A stretch of 64,000 nucleotides of DNA from Crenobacter intestini (GTDB taxonomy: Bacteria > Pseudomonadota > Gammaproteobacteria > Burkholderiales > Chromobacteriaceae). The translations under genes and the position numbers were made by a program. The stretch spans positions 186,001-250,000 of the forward strand of contig NZ_STGJ01000003.1 of NCBI RefSeq assembly GCF_004919095.1. Reading direction: 5' to 3'. The notes below the pieces were generated by a model. It saw only the letters and a program-made list of their open reading frames with translations. It made no database searches and was not told where the DNA came from. This document shows positions 18,001-26,326 of the stretch, one piece after another (position 1 is the stretch's first letter; every line of letters starts with the position of its first letter).

Positions 18001-19071
18001 GTGGTTGGCGACAAGAAAATCGTGATGGCAGGTGTGGCCTTGCAATCGCCTGGTGGAATGACCAGCGTGGTGCGCTGCTACCGCAAGTTCGGCCTGTTCG
18101 AGCGGCACGATGTCGTTTACCTGGAAACCTACCGGAACCCGGGCCTGCTCAGCCAGCTCAGGGTCTTCGTTCCTGCGGTATGGAAGCTGTTGGCCATGCT
18201 GCTTGGCCGAGAAGTGGCGCTGTTGCATGTGCATACGGCGTCCTACGGGAGCTTCGGTCGCAAGTCGATTTTGTGCGCGTTCGCGCGGGCTTTTTCCGTC
18301 CCGTACATCGTCCACGTCCATTGCGGCGAATTCCTCGACTTTTACCAACAGCGGCGCGGAAAGCTGTCTGGCTACCTGATTGAGCAGACCTTGAACCATG
18401 CCCGCCTGGTCCTGGTGTTGTCCGAAGGCTGGAAACATAGGTTTTCGGATGTTTTCCCCCGTGCACAGGTCGAAGTGTTGACCAACCCAGTCGAGCCTGT
18501 CCAAGGCATGTGCGAAGTATCAGCGACGACGCGCTACATCCTGTTCCTTGGCCGCTTGCGGCAGAAAAAGGGCGTATACGACCTGGTGCGGGCGTTCGCC
18601 CGCATCCGTTCCGAATTCCCGGACGTGTCGCTGGTACTGGCGGGAGACGGCGAGTTGGATGAGGTCGGCCAACTGGCGGCCGAACTTGGCGTGGCCGACG
18701 CTGTGCGCCTGACAGGGTGGGTGGAGGATGACGCCAAGCAGCGGCTCTTGTCCGGGGCGGAAGTCCTGGCCTTGCCTTCCTATTTCGAGGGTTTGCCGAT
18801 CTCGATCCTGGAAGCGATGGCTGCCGGCGTTCCTGTCATCGCCTCGCGGGTCGGCAGCATCCCGGAGGCGCTGGAAGACGGGCGCTGCGGCGTGCTGTTC
18901 CAACCGGGCGACGTGGATGCCCTGGCCGATGGATTGAAAAGCCTTCTTGAAAACAGTTGTTTTGCATCTATGCTTTCATCATTGGGGCTCGAGCGGGTCA
19001 ACCAGCATTACGCGGTAAAGCCTGTCATCCACAGGCTGGAGAAGGTCTACCGCGAGTGCGCGATCAAGTAA
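18001..19071 (+). CDS. GT4 family glycosyltransferase
   Basis: A 356-residue GT-B enzyme. The N-terminal region has VALQSPGGMTSVVRCYRKFG with the Gly-rich acceptor loop. The C-terminal domain has YILFLGRLRQKKGVYDLVRA, the sequence LVLAGDGELDEVGQLA, and the catalytic-site segment ALPSYFEGLPISILEAMAAG (E-x7-E). The start is GTG at 18001 with GGGGAG 4-9 bases upstream. It belongs to the same EPS run; a 91-base gap precedes it. Confidence 0.85.
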   Translation: MVGDKKIVMAGVALQSPGGMTSVVRCYRKFGLFERHDVVYLETYRNPGLLSQLRVFVPAVWKLLAMLLGREVALLHVHTASYGSFGRKSILCAFARAFSVPYIVHVHCGEFLDFYQQRRGKLSGYLIEQTLNHARLVLVLSEGWKHRFSDVFPRAQVEVLTNPVEPVQGMCEVSATTRYILFLGRLRQKKGVYDLVRAFARIRSEFPDVSLVLAGDGELDEVGQLAAELGVADAVRLTGWVEDDAKQRLLSGAEVLALPSYFEGLPISILEAMAAGVPVIASRVGSIPEALEDGRCGVLFQPGDVDALADGLKSLLENSCFASMLSSLGLERVNQHYAVKPVIHRLEKVYRECAIK

Positions 19072-19125
19072 TCCCAGCCGCCATCGCTTGCAGCCTGCCG
19101 CTTAACTCAATCTGCCGGGGTGAAC

Positions 19126-19575
19126 ATGAAACTCAAGGTGCTTGCGGTCGCGTCGGGCGGTGGACACTGGACGCAGATGATGCGTCTGGTTCCGGCCTTT
19201 TCCGGCTGCGAGGTGGTCTTCGTCGGGGTCAAGGCGATGTATCGGGACGACGTGGCCGATGCGCGCTTTTACGCCATCTCGGACGTCAGCCGCCTGCATC
19301 TTGCGAGCCTTCCTCGGGCCTTGCTTGCCCTGGTCGGCATCCTGTTGCGTGAGCGTCCGCAGGTCGTGGTGACGACCGGGTCGGCGCCCGGCTTGCTGGC
19401 GCTGAGGCTTGCGCGGCTGTTGGGCATGCGCACCGTATGGATAGACAGCGTCGCCAACGTCGAAGAGTTGTCCTTGTCGGGGCGCAAGGCCAGGCGCTAT
19501 GCCGACCTCTGGCTGACCCAGTGGCCGCATCTGGCCAAAGAGCAGGGCCCCGAGTACCGGGGAAGCCTGCTGTGA
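19126..19575 (+). CDS. Alg14-like subunit of a split glycosyltransferase
   Basis: A 149-residue protein matching the Alg14/PssD/Cps14F type: the N-terminal half of a GT-B enzyme that binds the membrane and acceptor. It opens with LKVLAVASGGGHWTQMMRLV and ends with RYADLWLTQWPHLAKEQGPE. The catalytic donor half is supplied by the next gene, which overlaps it by 4 bases (GTGA). Pairs of this type usually add the second sugar to a lipid-linked primer. The ATG at 19126 is chosen; a GTG two codons earlier is possible. Confidence 0.85.
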   Translation: MKLKVLAVASGGGHWTQMMRLVPAFSGCEVVFVGVKAMYRDDVADARFYAISDVSRLHLASLPRALLALVGILLRERPQVVVTTGSAPGLLALRLARLLGMRTVWIDSVANVEELSLSGRKARRYADLWLTQWPHLAKEQGPEYRGSLL

Positions 19576-20054
19576 AAGTCTTCCTCACTGTCGGTTCCAT
19601 GCTGCCGTTCCCGCGACTTGTGCGGGCGGTCGACGCTTGGGCCGCCCGCACTCCGCAGGCCGAGGTGTTCGCCCAGATCGGCGACGGCGCCGAGACGCCG
19701 CAAAATTTTTCGTCCTCACCCATGCTCACGCCCAAGTCGTACCGCCAGCATTTTGCCGAGGCGGACCTGGTTGTGTCGCATGTTGGCATGGGGACGGTGA
19801 TCACCGCCGCCGAGCTTGACCGGCCGCTGTTGCTGTTGCCCAGACGGCCAGATCTGGGCGAGGTGACCAGCGGCCATCAACTGGCGACCGCGCAGTGGCT
19901 GCGCGACAAGCCCGGCATCACGATCGCCGAAGAGGCAGCGCAGCTGGTGTCGTTGCTGGACGCGGGCGCTTGGCGCGCGGGCAGGATAGACGTGGCAAGC
20001 CATGCGCGAACGGACCTGTTGCAGGCCGTCCGGCAATTCATTCATTCAAGTTGA
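19572..20054 (+). CDS. Alg13-like subunit of a split glycosyltransferase
   Basis: A 160-residue GT28 C-terminal-type domain protein (Alg13/PssE/Cps14G). It begins KVFLTVGSMLPFPRLVRAVD and has the donor-site loop DLVVSHVGMGTVITAAELDR and PLLLLPRRPDLGEVTSGHQL. It needs the adjacent Alg14-like partner for membrane localisation. The start is GTG overlapping the previous TGA. Confidence 0.85.
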   Translation: MKVFLTVGSMLPFPRLVRAVDAWAARTPQAEVFAQIGDGAETPQNFSSSPMLTPKSYRQHFAEADLVVSHVGMGTVITAAELDRPLLLLPRRPDLGEVTSGHQLATAQWLRDKPGITIAEEAAQLVSLLDAGAWRAGRIDVASHARTDLLQAVRQFIHSS

Positions 20055-20064
20055 GGTGGGGCGC

Positions 20065-21159
20065 ATGACGACGTTACCGATCAGGGTTGCGGTAGTGGGG
20101 CTTGGCAAAATGGGCTTGTCGCATCTGGCGATCATCAACGCGCACCCCGACGTGCGCGTGTGCGCGATTTGCGACGCCAGCGGGTACGTGCTTGACGTGC
20201 TGGGCAAGTACACCGGCTTGAAGACGTATACCAATTACCAGTCGATGCTCGCCGAGGTCGAGCTGGACGCGGTGGTGATCGCGACGCCGACCAGCCTGCA
20301 CGCGACCATGGTCAGGCAGGCGCTGGAGCGCGGCCTGCACGTGTTCTGCGAAAAGCCGTTCTGTCTCGATGGTGACGAGGGCGAGGCGCTGGTGCAGATG
20401 GCCGCCCAAAACGGGCTGGTCAACCAGGTCGGTTACCACAACCGCTTTGTCGGTGCCTTCCAGGAGGTGCAGCGCCTGCTCGCGCAAGGCGTGATCGGCG
20501 AGGTGACCCATGTGAAGGTCGAGGCTTACGGCCCGGTCGTCCTGAAGGGAAAAGGGGGAACCTGGCGGGCGGAGCACGGCAAGGGTGGCGGTTGCCTGTA
20601 CGACTACGCGGCACACCCGCTCAACCTGCTGACCTGGTATCTGGGTACCCCGCAGGGCGTGGGCGGGACCATCCTCAACCCGGTGTTCTCCGAGCATGTC
20701 GACGACGAGGTGTATTCGACCCTGTACTACCCGGACGGAGTGAGCGCCCAGCTCTCGGTCAGCTGGAGCGACGAATCGTTCCGCAAGATGAGCACCAGTG
20801 TCACCGTGCTGGGCAAGCTGGGACGGATCCGTGCCGACCGCCAGGAATGTCAGGTTTTCCTGCGCAACAACGCCGTGTTGCCCGAGGGCTACACGCAGGG
20901 CTGGAATATCCGCTACACGACCGACCTGACCCTGCCCGTGTGGTTCTACGTGCGCGGCGAGGAGTATTCCGCACAGATCGATTATTTCGTTGCGAAGATC
21001 AAGATGCAGGCCGCCGCGGACAACGTCAACGACTTCGCCTCGGCGCTGGCCACCGACAAGGTGTTGGCCATGCTGGTCGCCGATGCGGCCAAGGGCGCGT
21101 CGACGACCAGCGGGGCACCGGTGACGGCACCCAAGAAGAAGCGCTTCATTTTCGGCTGA
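20065..21159 (+). CDS. Gfo/Idh/MocA family dehydrogenase
   Basis: A 364-residue NAD(P)-dependent sugar oxidoreductase. The Rossmann motif is RVAVVGLGKMGLSHLAIINA, followed by the family signature HVFCEKPFCL with the conserved Glu-Lys-Pro and a substrate-binding GGGCLYDYAAHPLNLLTWYL. In polysaccharide loci such enzymes oxidise or reduce nucleotide sugars (for example WlbA-type 3-oxidation). The specific substrate is unknown. GAGGTGGGGC precedes the ATG at 20065. It is followed 22 bases later by an unrecognised 306-residue protein that is probably co-transcribed. Confidence 0.85.
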   Translation: MTTLPIRVAVVGLGKMGLSHLAIINAHPDVRVCAICDASGYVLDVLGKYTGLKTYTNYQSMLAEVELDAVVIATPTSLHATMVRQALERGLHVFCEKPFCLDGDEGEALVQMAAQNGLVNQVGYHNRFVGAFQEVQRLLAQGVIGEVTHVKVEAYGPVVLKGKGGTWRAEHGKGGGCLYDYAAHPLNLLTWYLGTPQGVGGTILNPVFSEHVDDEVYSTLYYPDGVSAQLSVSWSDESFRKMSTSVTVLGKLGRIRADRQECQVFLRNNAVLPEGYTQGWNIRYTTDLTLPVWFYVRGEEYSAQIDYFVAKIKMQAAADNVNDFASALATDKVLAMLVADAAKGASTTSGAPVTAPKKKRFIFG

Positions 21160-21181
21160 ACAAAGACGGCGAGGGGGGAAT

Positions 21182-22102
21182 ATGGACAGGTTACTGTTTG
21201 GCGACAACCAGTTCTTCGGTATCAACCATATGTCCGAAGAGAAGGCGCGTGCGCAGAGCATGCGCTTCCAGGAAATTTCTGCAGTGATCGACGTGCTCGA
21301 CTGCGCGTTCGACCAGGGTATCCGCACCTTCATGTGTACGACGCATGACCGGATCGCCCAGGTGGCCGACCATATGCGGGCCAACCCGAGCCGCTATGCA
21401 AGCTACCAGTTCTATCCGTGTATGCCTTACGCGCACAAGTATGCGAACGCGGTCACCGAAGACGGCATGGTCGGGGCCATCCGGCGCTTCTTGCCAAGCG
21501 AAGGGCTGTTGAATGCGGCCTTGCGTGGTGGCAAGTCGCTGGCGACCAAGGATATCGAGGGCATCACCACGCTCTTGATCGATTCCGAGATGAAGATGTT
21601 CGAGGGGCTGAATACGCCGGTGGTCTTCCTGCAGAACGTGGTGGTCGACCTCTTGCTCGGACTGGGCTTCAAGGATGCGTTCCGGGTGTTCGCTCAGCAT
21701 GTGAGGAAACGTTATGGGGCCGAGCCGGGCTTTATCACCATGAATCTTCCGGCCTTGCTGCCGGTCTTGCGTGAAGCCGGCGTCGAGAATCCGATCGTTT
21801 GCTCCAACATCAACAAGATCGGTTTTCGCATGTGTGGCGGCGTCGACGAATACGAGCGTTTGCTGCGCGGCGGCGGGTTCAGGGCGGTCGCGATGTCGGT
21901 TTTTGCCTCAGGTGCGATCCCCGCCGAAGAGGCGATCCGCTGGCTGGGCCAATTGCCGAACGTCGAAGCCATGGTGTTCGGCGCCTCTTCCGCCTCGAAC
22001 ATCCGTTCGACACGGGAGCTGGTCGAGCGCCTGATGCCGGCTGCCGCATCACAGGGCGCCGGCTCGGGCTTTCAACAGCCGCTAGTCAGCGTCGGGGGGT
22101 AG
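21182..22102 (+). CDS. Conserved-looking protein of unknown function, possible TIM barrel
   Basis: The 306-residue soluble protein starts MDRLLFGDNQFFGINHMSEE. It contains DCAFDQGIRTFMCTTHDRIA, a mid-protein ENPIVCSNINKIGFRMCGGV and a late GAIPAEEAIRWLGQLPNVEA followed by VFGASSASNIRSTRELV. The alternating strand-helix pattern, with Gly/Asn-ended strands, suggests a TIM-barrel fold, possibly distantly like aldo-keto reductases, but I cannot assign a family or active site with confidence. It lies between a Gfo/Idh dehydrogenase and a glycosyltransferase in the EPS locus, so sugar-precursor metabolism is the likely setting. GGCGAGGGGGG precedes the ATG. Confidence 0.75.
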   Translation: MDRLLFGDNQFFGINHMSEEKARAQSMRFQEISAVIDVLDCAFDQGIRTFMCTTHDRIAQVADHMRANPSRYASYQFYPCMPYAHKYANAVTEDGMVGAIRRFLPSEGLLNAALRGGKSLATKDIEGITTLLIDSEMKMFEGLNTPVVFLQNVVVDLLLGLGFKDAFRVFAQHVRKRYGAEPGFITMNLPALLPVLREAGVENPIVCSNINKIGFRMCGGVDEYERLLRGGGFRAVAMSVFASGAIPAEEAIRWLGQLPNVEAMVFGASSASNIRSTRELVERLMPAAASQGAGSGFQQPLVSVGG

Positions 22103-22103
22103 C

Positions 22104-23231
22104 ATGATCAAGGTACTGGCGATCTACCCGGCGTTCGACTGGCGACTGAACGAGATGGCGATGGTCTGGCAACTGCTGTGCCAGAGCGGGCAGGTGAAGT
22201 GCTCTGTATTTGCGTCCCGTAAGGATCGCTTAAAGGGGCATGTCGCTGCGCTTGACCACGAAAGCAGTGAAAACCTGGAAGTGTTCAGGCTGGACGCTTC
22301 GCTGGTCTCACAGGAATCTATAGACAAGATGATCGCGGTGGCCGAACAGGAGAGGCCGGACCTGATCTTTTGTGCGACTTCGCCGATCCTGGATGCCGCA
22401 CAGCAAATCAGGCAGCGGCTCTCCGTGCCCGTCTTGGTGCATGACGAGTTTTTGTCAGATCGACATCTGGCGTTACCGCGTCGCCAGTACCTCGGTATCG
22501 AGGCCTTGCGTCCTTTTGCGGTTCAGCGGCGTGCCCGGCGTCTACTCATGGAAATTGACGCGATGGTGTGCTCGAACCCCAAAGAGTTTGACTGTAATTC
22601 AAGGCACCCTTTGGGCGAGAAGGTGTTCTACCTGCCGTGGCCGCATCCGGCCGTTACTTCCGGAATGCCTGTCGCTGAACGCGACCCGGAACTCGGCATC
22701 TACATCGGTTCAATCAGCAAGCCAAAGGGTGCGGCAAACCTGAAGCGTCACGTCAGTGCCTTGCTGGCGGGCGACCCGCACATCCGGGTACGGATCATTG
22801 GCCCCGCGACGGACAGGCAAGGCGAGGATGCCCTACGCGCCTTGCGGGAGGGATGGCCGGACCGGGTCAGCTACCTGAAGTCCTGCTCGCGCAGCGAAGC
22901 CATGCAGCAGCTTGCCTCGGCCAGTTTTGTTTTTTCTGCCGGTGTCTCCAGCAACTGGGGCTTGATCGGCGACGCGTGGAATGCCGGAACGCCTGTGCTC
23001 TCGCCCAACGCGCACTACGACCTTGACGACGGAGAAAACTGCCTGGTCTGCCGCGAGGCGCAAGACTTTGTCGCGGCAGTCAGGCGTCTGCGCGACGACG
23101 GGTCTTTGTGGCGCAAGCTTTCACAGGGGGGCAGCAGGACAGTACGGGAGTTGCATAGCGTGCAGGGCGTTGCCGAGTGTTTGCTGGCGGGCTTGTACGC
23201 CACGCTGGGGAAGGGTGCGCGAGCGCAATAG
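22104..23231 (+). CDS. Glycosyltransferase-like protein (GT-B fold)
   Basis: A 375-residue protein with a GT-B-like layout. The N-terminal strand is IKVLAIYPAFDWRLNEMAMV, and a C-terminal donor-like domain starts at LGIYIGSISKPKGAANLKRH and continues through ASFVFSAGVSSNWGLIGDAW to GTPVLSPNAHYDLDDGENCL. The usual GT4 E-x7-E is not clear, so it may be a divergent member. Context in the EPS run supports a glycosyltransferase role. GC content is visibly lower than in the epsE-epsI block. Confidence 0.65.
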   Translation: MIKVLAIYPAFDWRLNEMAMVWQLLCQSGQVKCSVFASRKDRLKGHVAALDHESSENLEVFRLDASLVSQESIDKMIAVAEQERPDLIFCATSPILDAAQQIRQRLSVPVLVHDEFLSDRHLALPRRQYLGIEALRPFAVQRRARRLLMEIDAMVCSNPKEFDCNSRHPLGEKVFYLPWPHPAVTSGMPVAERDPELGIYIGSISKPKGAANLKRHVSALLAGDPHIRVRIIGPATDRQGEDALRALREGWPDRVSYLKSCSRSEAMQQLASASFVFSAGVSSNWGLIGDAWNAGTPVLSPNAHYDLDDGENCLVCREAQDFVAAVRRLRDDGSLWRKLSQGGSRTVRELHSVQGVAECLLAGLYATLGKGARAQ

Positions 23232-23232
23232 A

Positions 23233-24762
23233 ATGCCCCAGTTCTATTCGGCGGACGTCCTCAAGCGGAATGCCTGGCACTTTGTCGGCGGCAAACTGCT
23301 TTCCGCGGTGCTCACCTTCCTGCTGCTGATGGTGATGGTGCGTGCGCTGAGCCTGCCCGAGTATGGGGCGTACGTCGCCATGATCGCGTCAATGGAACTG
23401 ATGTTGACCCTCGCTGACATGGGCATGCACGGCGCCGGCTATCGCTACCTGCCCGAGTTCGTGCTGCATGCACCTGACCGTGCCCTGAGGCGCTTCCTGC
23501 GCCGACAGATCAGCGTGTACGCGGGAAGCATCGTGCTGGTTTCCTCGTTGACGCTAGTCTTCCTTGGCTGGGTGGTCGAGTGGCTGGCGTTGAGCGAGTA
23601 CAGTCAGGTATTTGTCTGGCTACCGTTCTTGATGCTGGTGGAGGGCGTGGGCAGGCTGATCCGTGACCAGACCTTCAGCGTCTGCATGCGGCAAAACGAT
23701 ACTAGGAAAGTCCTGCTGATCAAACTGCTCATCCAACTCGCCGGTCTGATCTTTCTATGGATGCAGGGACGGGTTTCTTTGCAGCAAGTCATCTGGCTTG
23801 AAATTCTGGCGTCGTCGCTGGCGCTCGCGTGGTCCTTGTTTTGCCTGCGCCACTTCCTGCGCCATCGCGCTGCCACGCCAGTGCCAGGCTGGCGTGAGCC
23901 AGGTTGGGACAGTATGTGGCGAGCTGGCTTCAACTTGTATCTTGCCACGCTCGTGACTCAAGCGAGCGGTGTGACGCTGTTGACTGTCCTGTTGCAAAAG
24001 ACCATGGGGCCGGAGGCGGCCGGTGTGTTTGGTTTCGTTAAGAACCTGGTCGAAATGGTCGCCCGTTACCTGCCAGCGACACTGTTTTTTTCCATCCTGC
24101 AACCGAAGTTGGTGGCGAGCGGACTGGAATCTAAGTCTGGGCTTTCGGCAATGGTCAACATGGCTGGCAAGGTCAATTTGTTCGTGCTGCTGCCTTTGCT
24201 CGTGGTATTTCTGGTCGCCGGCGAGCCGATTGTCTTCTACTTGTCCGGAGGGGAGGTCAAGGGGACAGGACTCTTGTCGTTCGGTTTGATGCTGTTCTTG
24301 TTGCCATACTCGCAACGCTTGCTACTGGAGACCGTTGCGATGGTCAACGACGAGAGTCGGCTGTGTTTTTACGCGTCGTGTCTGACACCCTTGGGGCTTG
24401 CTGTATTCTGGCTGGGGGGAGAACTGGCGCTGGGTATCTGGTCGACCGTGGCAGCGATCCTGTTTTCGGCTTATGTTTTTGTCGGTGCGTTGATATTCAT
24501 GTTGACGCTCAGGCAGCATTTTCTCCTTGACGCCCAAGGGTTTCTGCGCATGCTGGCGTCCGCCGTGGCCGCCTATTTCGTGGCACTCCCGTTCGCAGGG
24601 GCTGCTGTTTGGCAGCTTGTGCTGACTGGGCTCGCCGCGGCTGCCGGGTTCACCCTGTCCTGTCTGATCTGCAGGGCTTTCAGTGATGAAGAACTTGCCC
24701 TTTTTAACGGAGTGGCCGGGCGCCACGTTTTTCGCCTGCGCGAAAAGCCGGGTGGCCGCTGA
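23233..24762 (+). CDS. Polysaccharide flippase (Wzx-like, MOP superfamily)
   Basis: A 509-residue integral membrane protein with about 12-14 hydrophobic helices. It begins with a short cytoplasmic helix (VLKRNAWHFVGGKLLSAVLT) and RALSLPEYGAYVAMIASMEL, typical of Wzx/MOP flippases. It would move the undecaprenyl-linked repeat unit to the periplasm for the polymerase at 15191. The ATG at 23233 lies one base after the previous stop; longer in-frame starts would overlap the glycosyltransferase. The coding sequence is lower in GC than the flanks, as is common for O-unit processing genes. Confidence 0.85.
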   Translation: MPQFYSADVLKRNAWHFVGGKLLSAVLTFLLLMVMVRALSLPEYGAYVAMIASMELMLTLADMGMHGAGYRYLPEFVLHAPDRALRRFLRRQISVYAGSIVLVSSLTLVFLGWVVEWLALSEYSQVFVWLPFLMLVEGVGRLIRDQTFSVCMRQNDTRKVLLIKLLIQLAGLIFLWMQGRVSLQQVIWLEILASSLALAWSLFCLRHFLRHRAATPVPGWREPGWDSMWRAGFNLYLATLVTQASGVTLLTVLLQKTMGPEAAGVFGFVKNLVEMVARYLPATLFFSILQPKLVASGLESKSGLSAMVNMAGKVNLFVLLPLLVVFLVAGEPIVFYLSGGEVKGTGLLSFGLMLFLLPYSQRLLLETVAMVNDESRLCFYASCLTPLGLAVFWLGGELALGIWSTVAAILFSAYVFVGALIFMLTLRQHFLLDAQGFLRMLASAVAAYFVALPFAGAAVWQLVLTGLAAAAGFTLSCLICRAFSDEELALFNGVAGRHVFRLREKPGGR

Positions 24763-24774
24763 CCCCCCGGCTTT
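24743..24774. terminator. Hairpin between the convergent flippase and lipoprotein genes
   Basis: A 9-bp stem (24744-24752 with 24766-24774, arm AAAGCCGGG) overlaps the end of the flippase gene. On the minus strand it is followed by a short T run, so it may end the lipoprotein transcript. The T run is short, so confidence is modest. Confidence 0.4.
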
Positions 24775-24785
24775 GGACTGAAGTA

Positions 24786-25931
24786 TTACGAAAGGTCGAC
24801 CAGACGCGCGGTCCGGAAGTAGATGAAACGGTCGTACGACAGCGGGCGGGTGTTCGTGTACAGATACATCCCCATCGACCAGTTGTACGGACTGGTCGCA
24901 CCAGCCTGCACGGTTGGCATCTGTTGGTCGAAGAGCACCAGCCCGTTGACCGTGATCTTCAGGAAGCCACGGCCGCCCTGCGCTACCGTGCGCTCATCGA
25001 GGTAGGTCTCGATCCGTACGTCCTGTTCGGCGTTCGGGTCGAGGTTACCGATCTGTGTGAGACGCTTGCCACCTTGCGACGGGTCGATACGCGCGTCAAA
25101 GTGCAGTTGAATCCTGTTCGGGTTGTTCGGGTCAGTGTCAACCACCATTCCCAACGCGGGACCGAAGCCGATGGTCTTGAGTTGCCAGATGGTTCCCGGT
25201 GACTCACCCGCCGGTGCCATATGCCACGGTTGGCCGAGGCGACGCCCCCCCAAGCGGAACTTCATCTGCCATTCATAGTGTTTGCGGGTCGAAATCCGAA
25301 ACGCGTTGACCTGTGTACGCAGCTTTTCCTCTACGATGCCGTCGCCCGCCACCACGCCGATCGCGGTGAAATCGCCGTCCTTGAACACGCGATCCTTGAC
25401 GCCCTCGTTGGTCAGACTGTGCCCCATCACATTTTGGGCCGACTGGGTCTGTGGGTTCCATACGTTGATGGTGATAATGTCCGAACGGCCAATTTCCGGG
25501 TTGAAGAAAGGGACGCTGCCGCCGAAGTCATGCGTGATTTTGCTCGCACCCAAATCGACCAGTACCTGATTGTCGCCGATAGTCGCCCAGTAAGGTGCGT
25601 AGGCGATGAACGTATTGCCCGTCATCGGCGGTAACGTTTCCGGCGGCGTAACTTCCTCGCCTCCGCTGCCCGAATTTCCATTGCCGCCCGCATCCGGATA
25701 GGTGCCTCCGTTGTCAGGGTTACTGCCTCCCGTGTCGGGGTTGCTCCCACCGGCGTCGGGATTACTACCACCGGTGTCTGGGTTGCTACCACCCGTGTCG
25801 GGGTTGCTCGTGGTGGGAGGGGTAACATTCCCGCTGTCATTCGGGCCGGACGACCCGGCTGCGCCACCGCCACCACAGGCGGTCACAGCGAACGATAACA
25901 ACATTACCAGCAATAAATTCTTAGACTGCAT
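24786..25931 (-). CDS. Surface lipoprotein with heptapeptide repeats, polysaccharide-lyase-like C-terminal domain
   Basis: The 381-residue protein has a lipoprotein signal (KNLLLVMLLSFAVTACGGGG, lipobox VTAC). A linker of six near-identical heptads follows (SNPDTGG type), then a Gly/Ser/Glu-rich stretch. The remaining 260 residues are beta-rich with FRISTRKHYEWQMKFRLGG and a C-terminal YNWSMGMYLYTNTRPLSYDR. This resembles jelly-roll polysaccharide lyases or lectins of the PL7/PL13/PL20 shape class; exact family and catalysis are not established. It faces the EPS genes head-on and may trim or anchor the polymer. The start at 25931 (MQSKNLL) follows AGGA at good spacing; upstream Met codons are possible. 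Confidence 0.7.
   Translation of the reverse strand: MQSKNLLLVMLLSFAVTACGGGGAAGSSGPNDSGNVTPPTTSNPDTGGSNPDTGGSNPDAGGSNPDTGGSNPDNGGTYPDAGGNGNSGSGGEEVTPPETLPPMTGNTFIAYAPYWATIGDNQVLVDLGASKITHDFGGSVPFFNPEIGRSDIITINVWNPQTQSAQNVMGHSLTNEGVKDRVFKDGDFTAIGVVAGDGIVEEKLRTQVNAFRISTRKHYEWQMKFRLGGRRLGQPWHMAPAGESPGTIWQLKTIGFGPALGMVVDTDPNNPNRIQLHFDARIDPSQGGKRLTQIGNLDPNAEQDVRIETYLDERTVAQGGRGFLKITVNGLVLFDQQMPTVQAGATSPYNWSMGMYLYTNTRPLSYDRFIYFRTARLVDLS
25694..25812 (-). repeat. Coding 21-bp tandem repeat (SNPDTGG heptads)
   Basis: Inside the lipoprotein gene about six copies of a 21-bp unit encode Ser-Asn-Pro-Asp-Thr-Gly-Gly with small variations (Asp-Ala-Gly-Gly, Asp-Asn-Gly-Gly, Tyr for Asn). The region is probably a flexible, length-variable surface linker prone to copy-number change. 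Confidence 0.85.
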
Positions 25932-26326
25932 CCACATCATTCCTGCGCCCGGGCATGACGACCCGCTGCGCACAAGTAGCTAGAAGGCAGGCACTATCGC
26001 GTATGTTTTCGTAGGTGTAAACCATTGAAATGCTTTGATTTTATTTATATTTTTGTTGTTAATCGCTGTGAGGCGAGCGGGCGGCCTTGCCGGGCATAGG
26101 TTCATGACATAGGGTTTTACGGAGGGCTGGATCAACAAAACCCATAACGGGTTGTTACTGGTTGAGGTAAACCCGGAGTGGTTGGTGTGTGGTGCGTTGG
26201 TGCTGCACGGCTATGCGCAATGGGTTTTCCGCCGTCCGCCGGGCAGACAAGCAAACGGGCTGATTTCTCCCGGTGTCTGGCTTGATCCGGGCGCCGCAAT
26301 CACTGGCATGGATTTGAGGGGGAGCG
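25932..26326. other. 395-base intergenic region between divergent EPS genes
   Basis: This gap separates the minus-strand lipoprotein from the plus-strand dehydrogenase. Its centre (about 26025-26070) is strikingly AT-rich. TTGAAA (26025-26030) and TATTTT (26048-26053), separated by 17 bases, form a plausible plus-strand promoter about 270 bases before tviB. The long leader 26060-26326 has no convincing gene; the plus-strand frame there lacks a start context and runs into tviB out of phase. Confidence 0.5.
26025..26053 (+). promoter_or_regulatory. Candidate promoter for tviB-asnB-epsD
   Basis: TTGAAA, a 17-base spacer and TATTTT lie in the AT-rich core of the intergenic region. The spacing is ideal and the -10 is a 4/6 match. 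It would give a leader of about 265 bases. Confidence 0.4.

Noticed and set aside
25694-25812. Possible CRISPR-like repeat
   Set aside because: The 21-bp units are contiguous, in frame with the lipoprotein and encode Pro/Gly heptads; there are no spacers.
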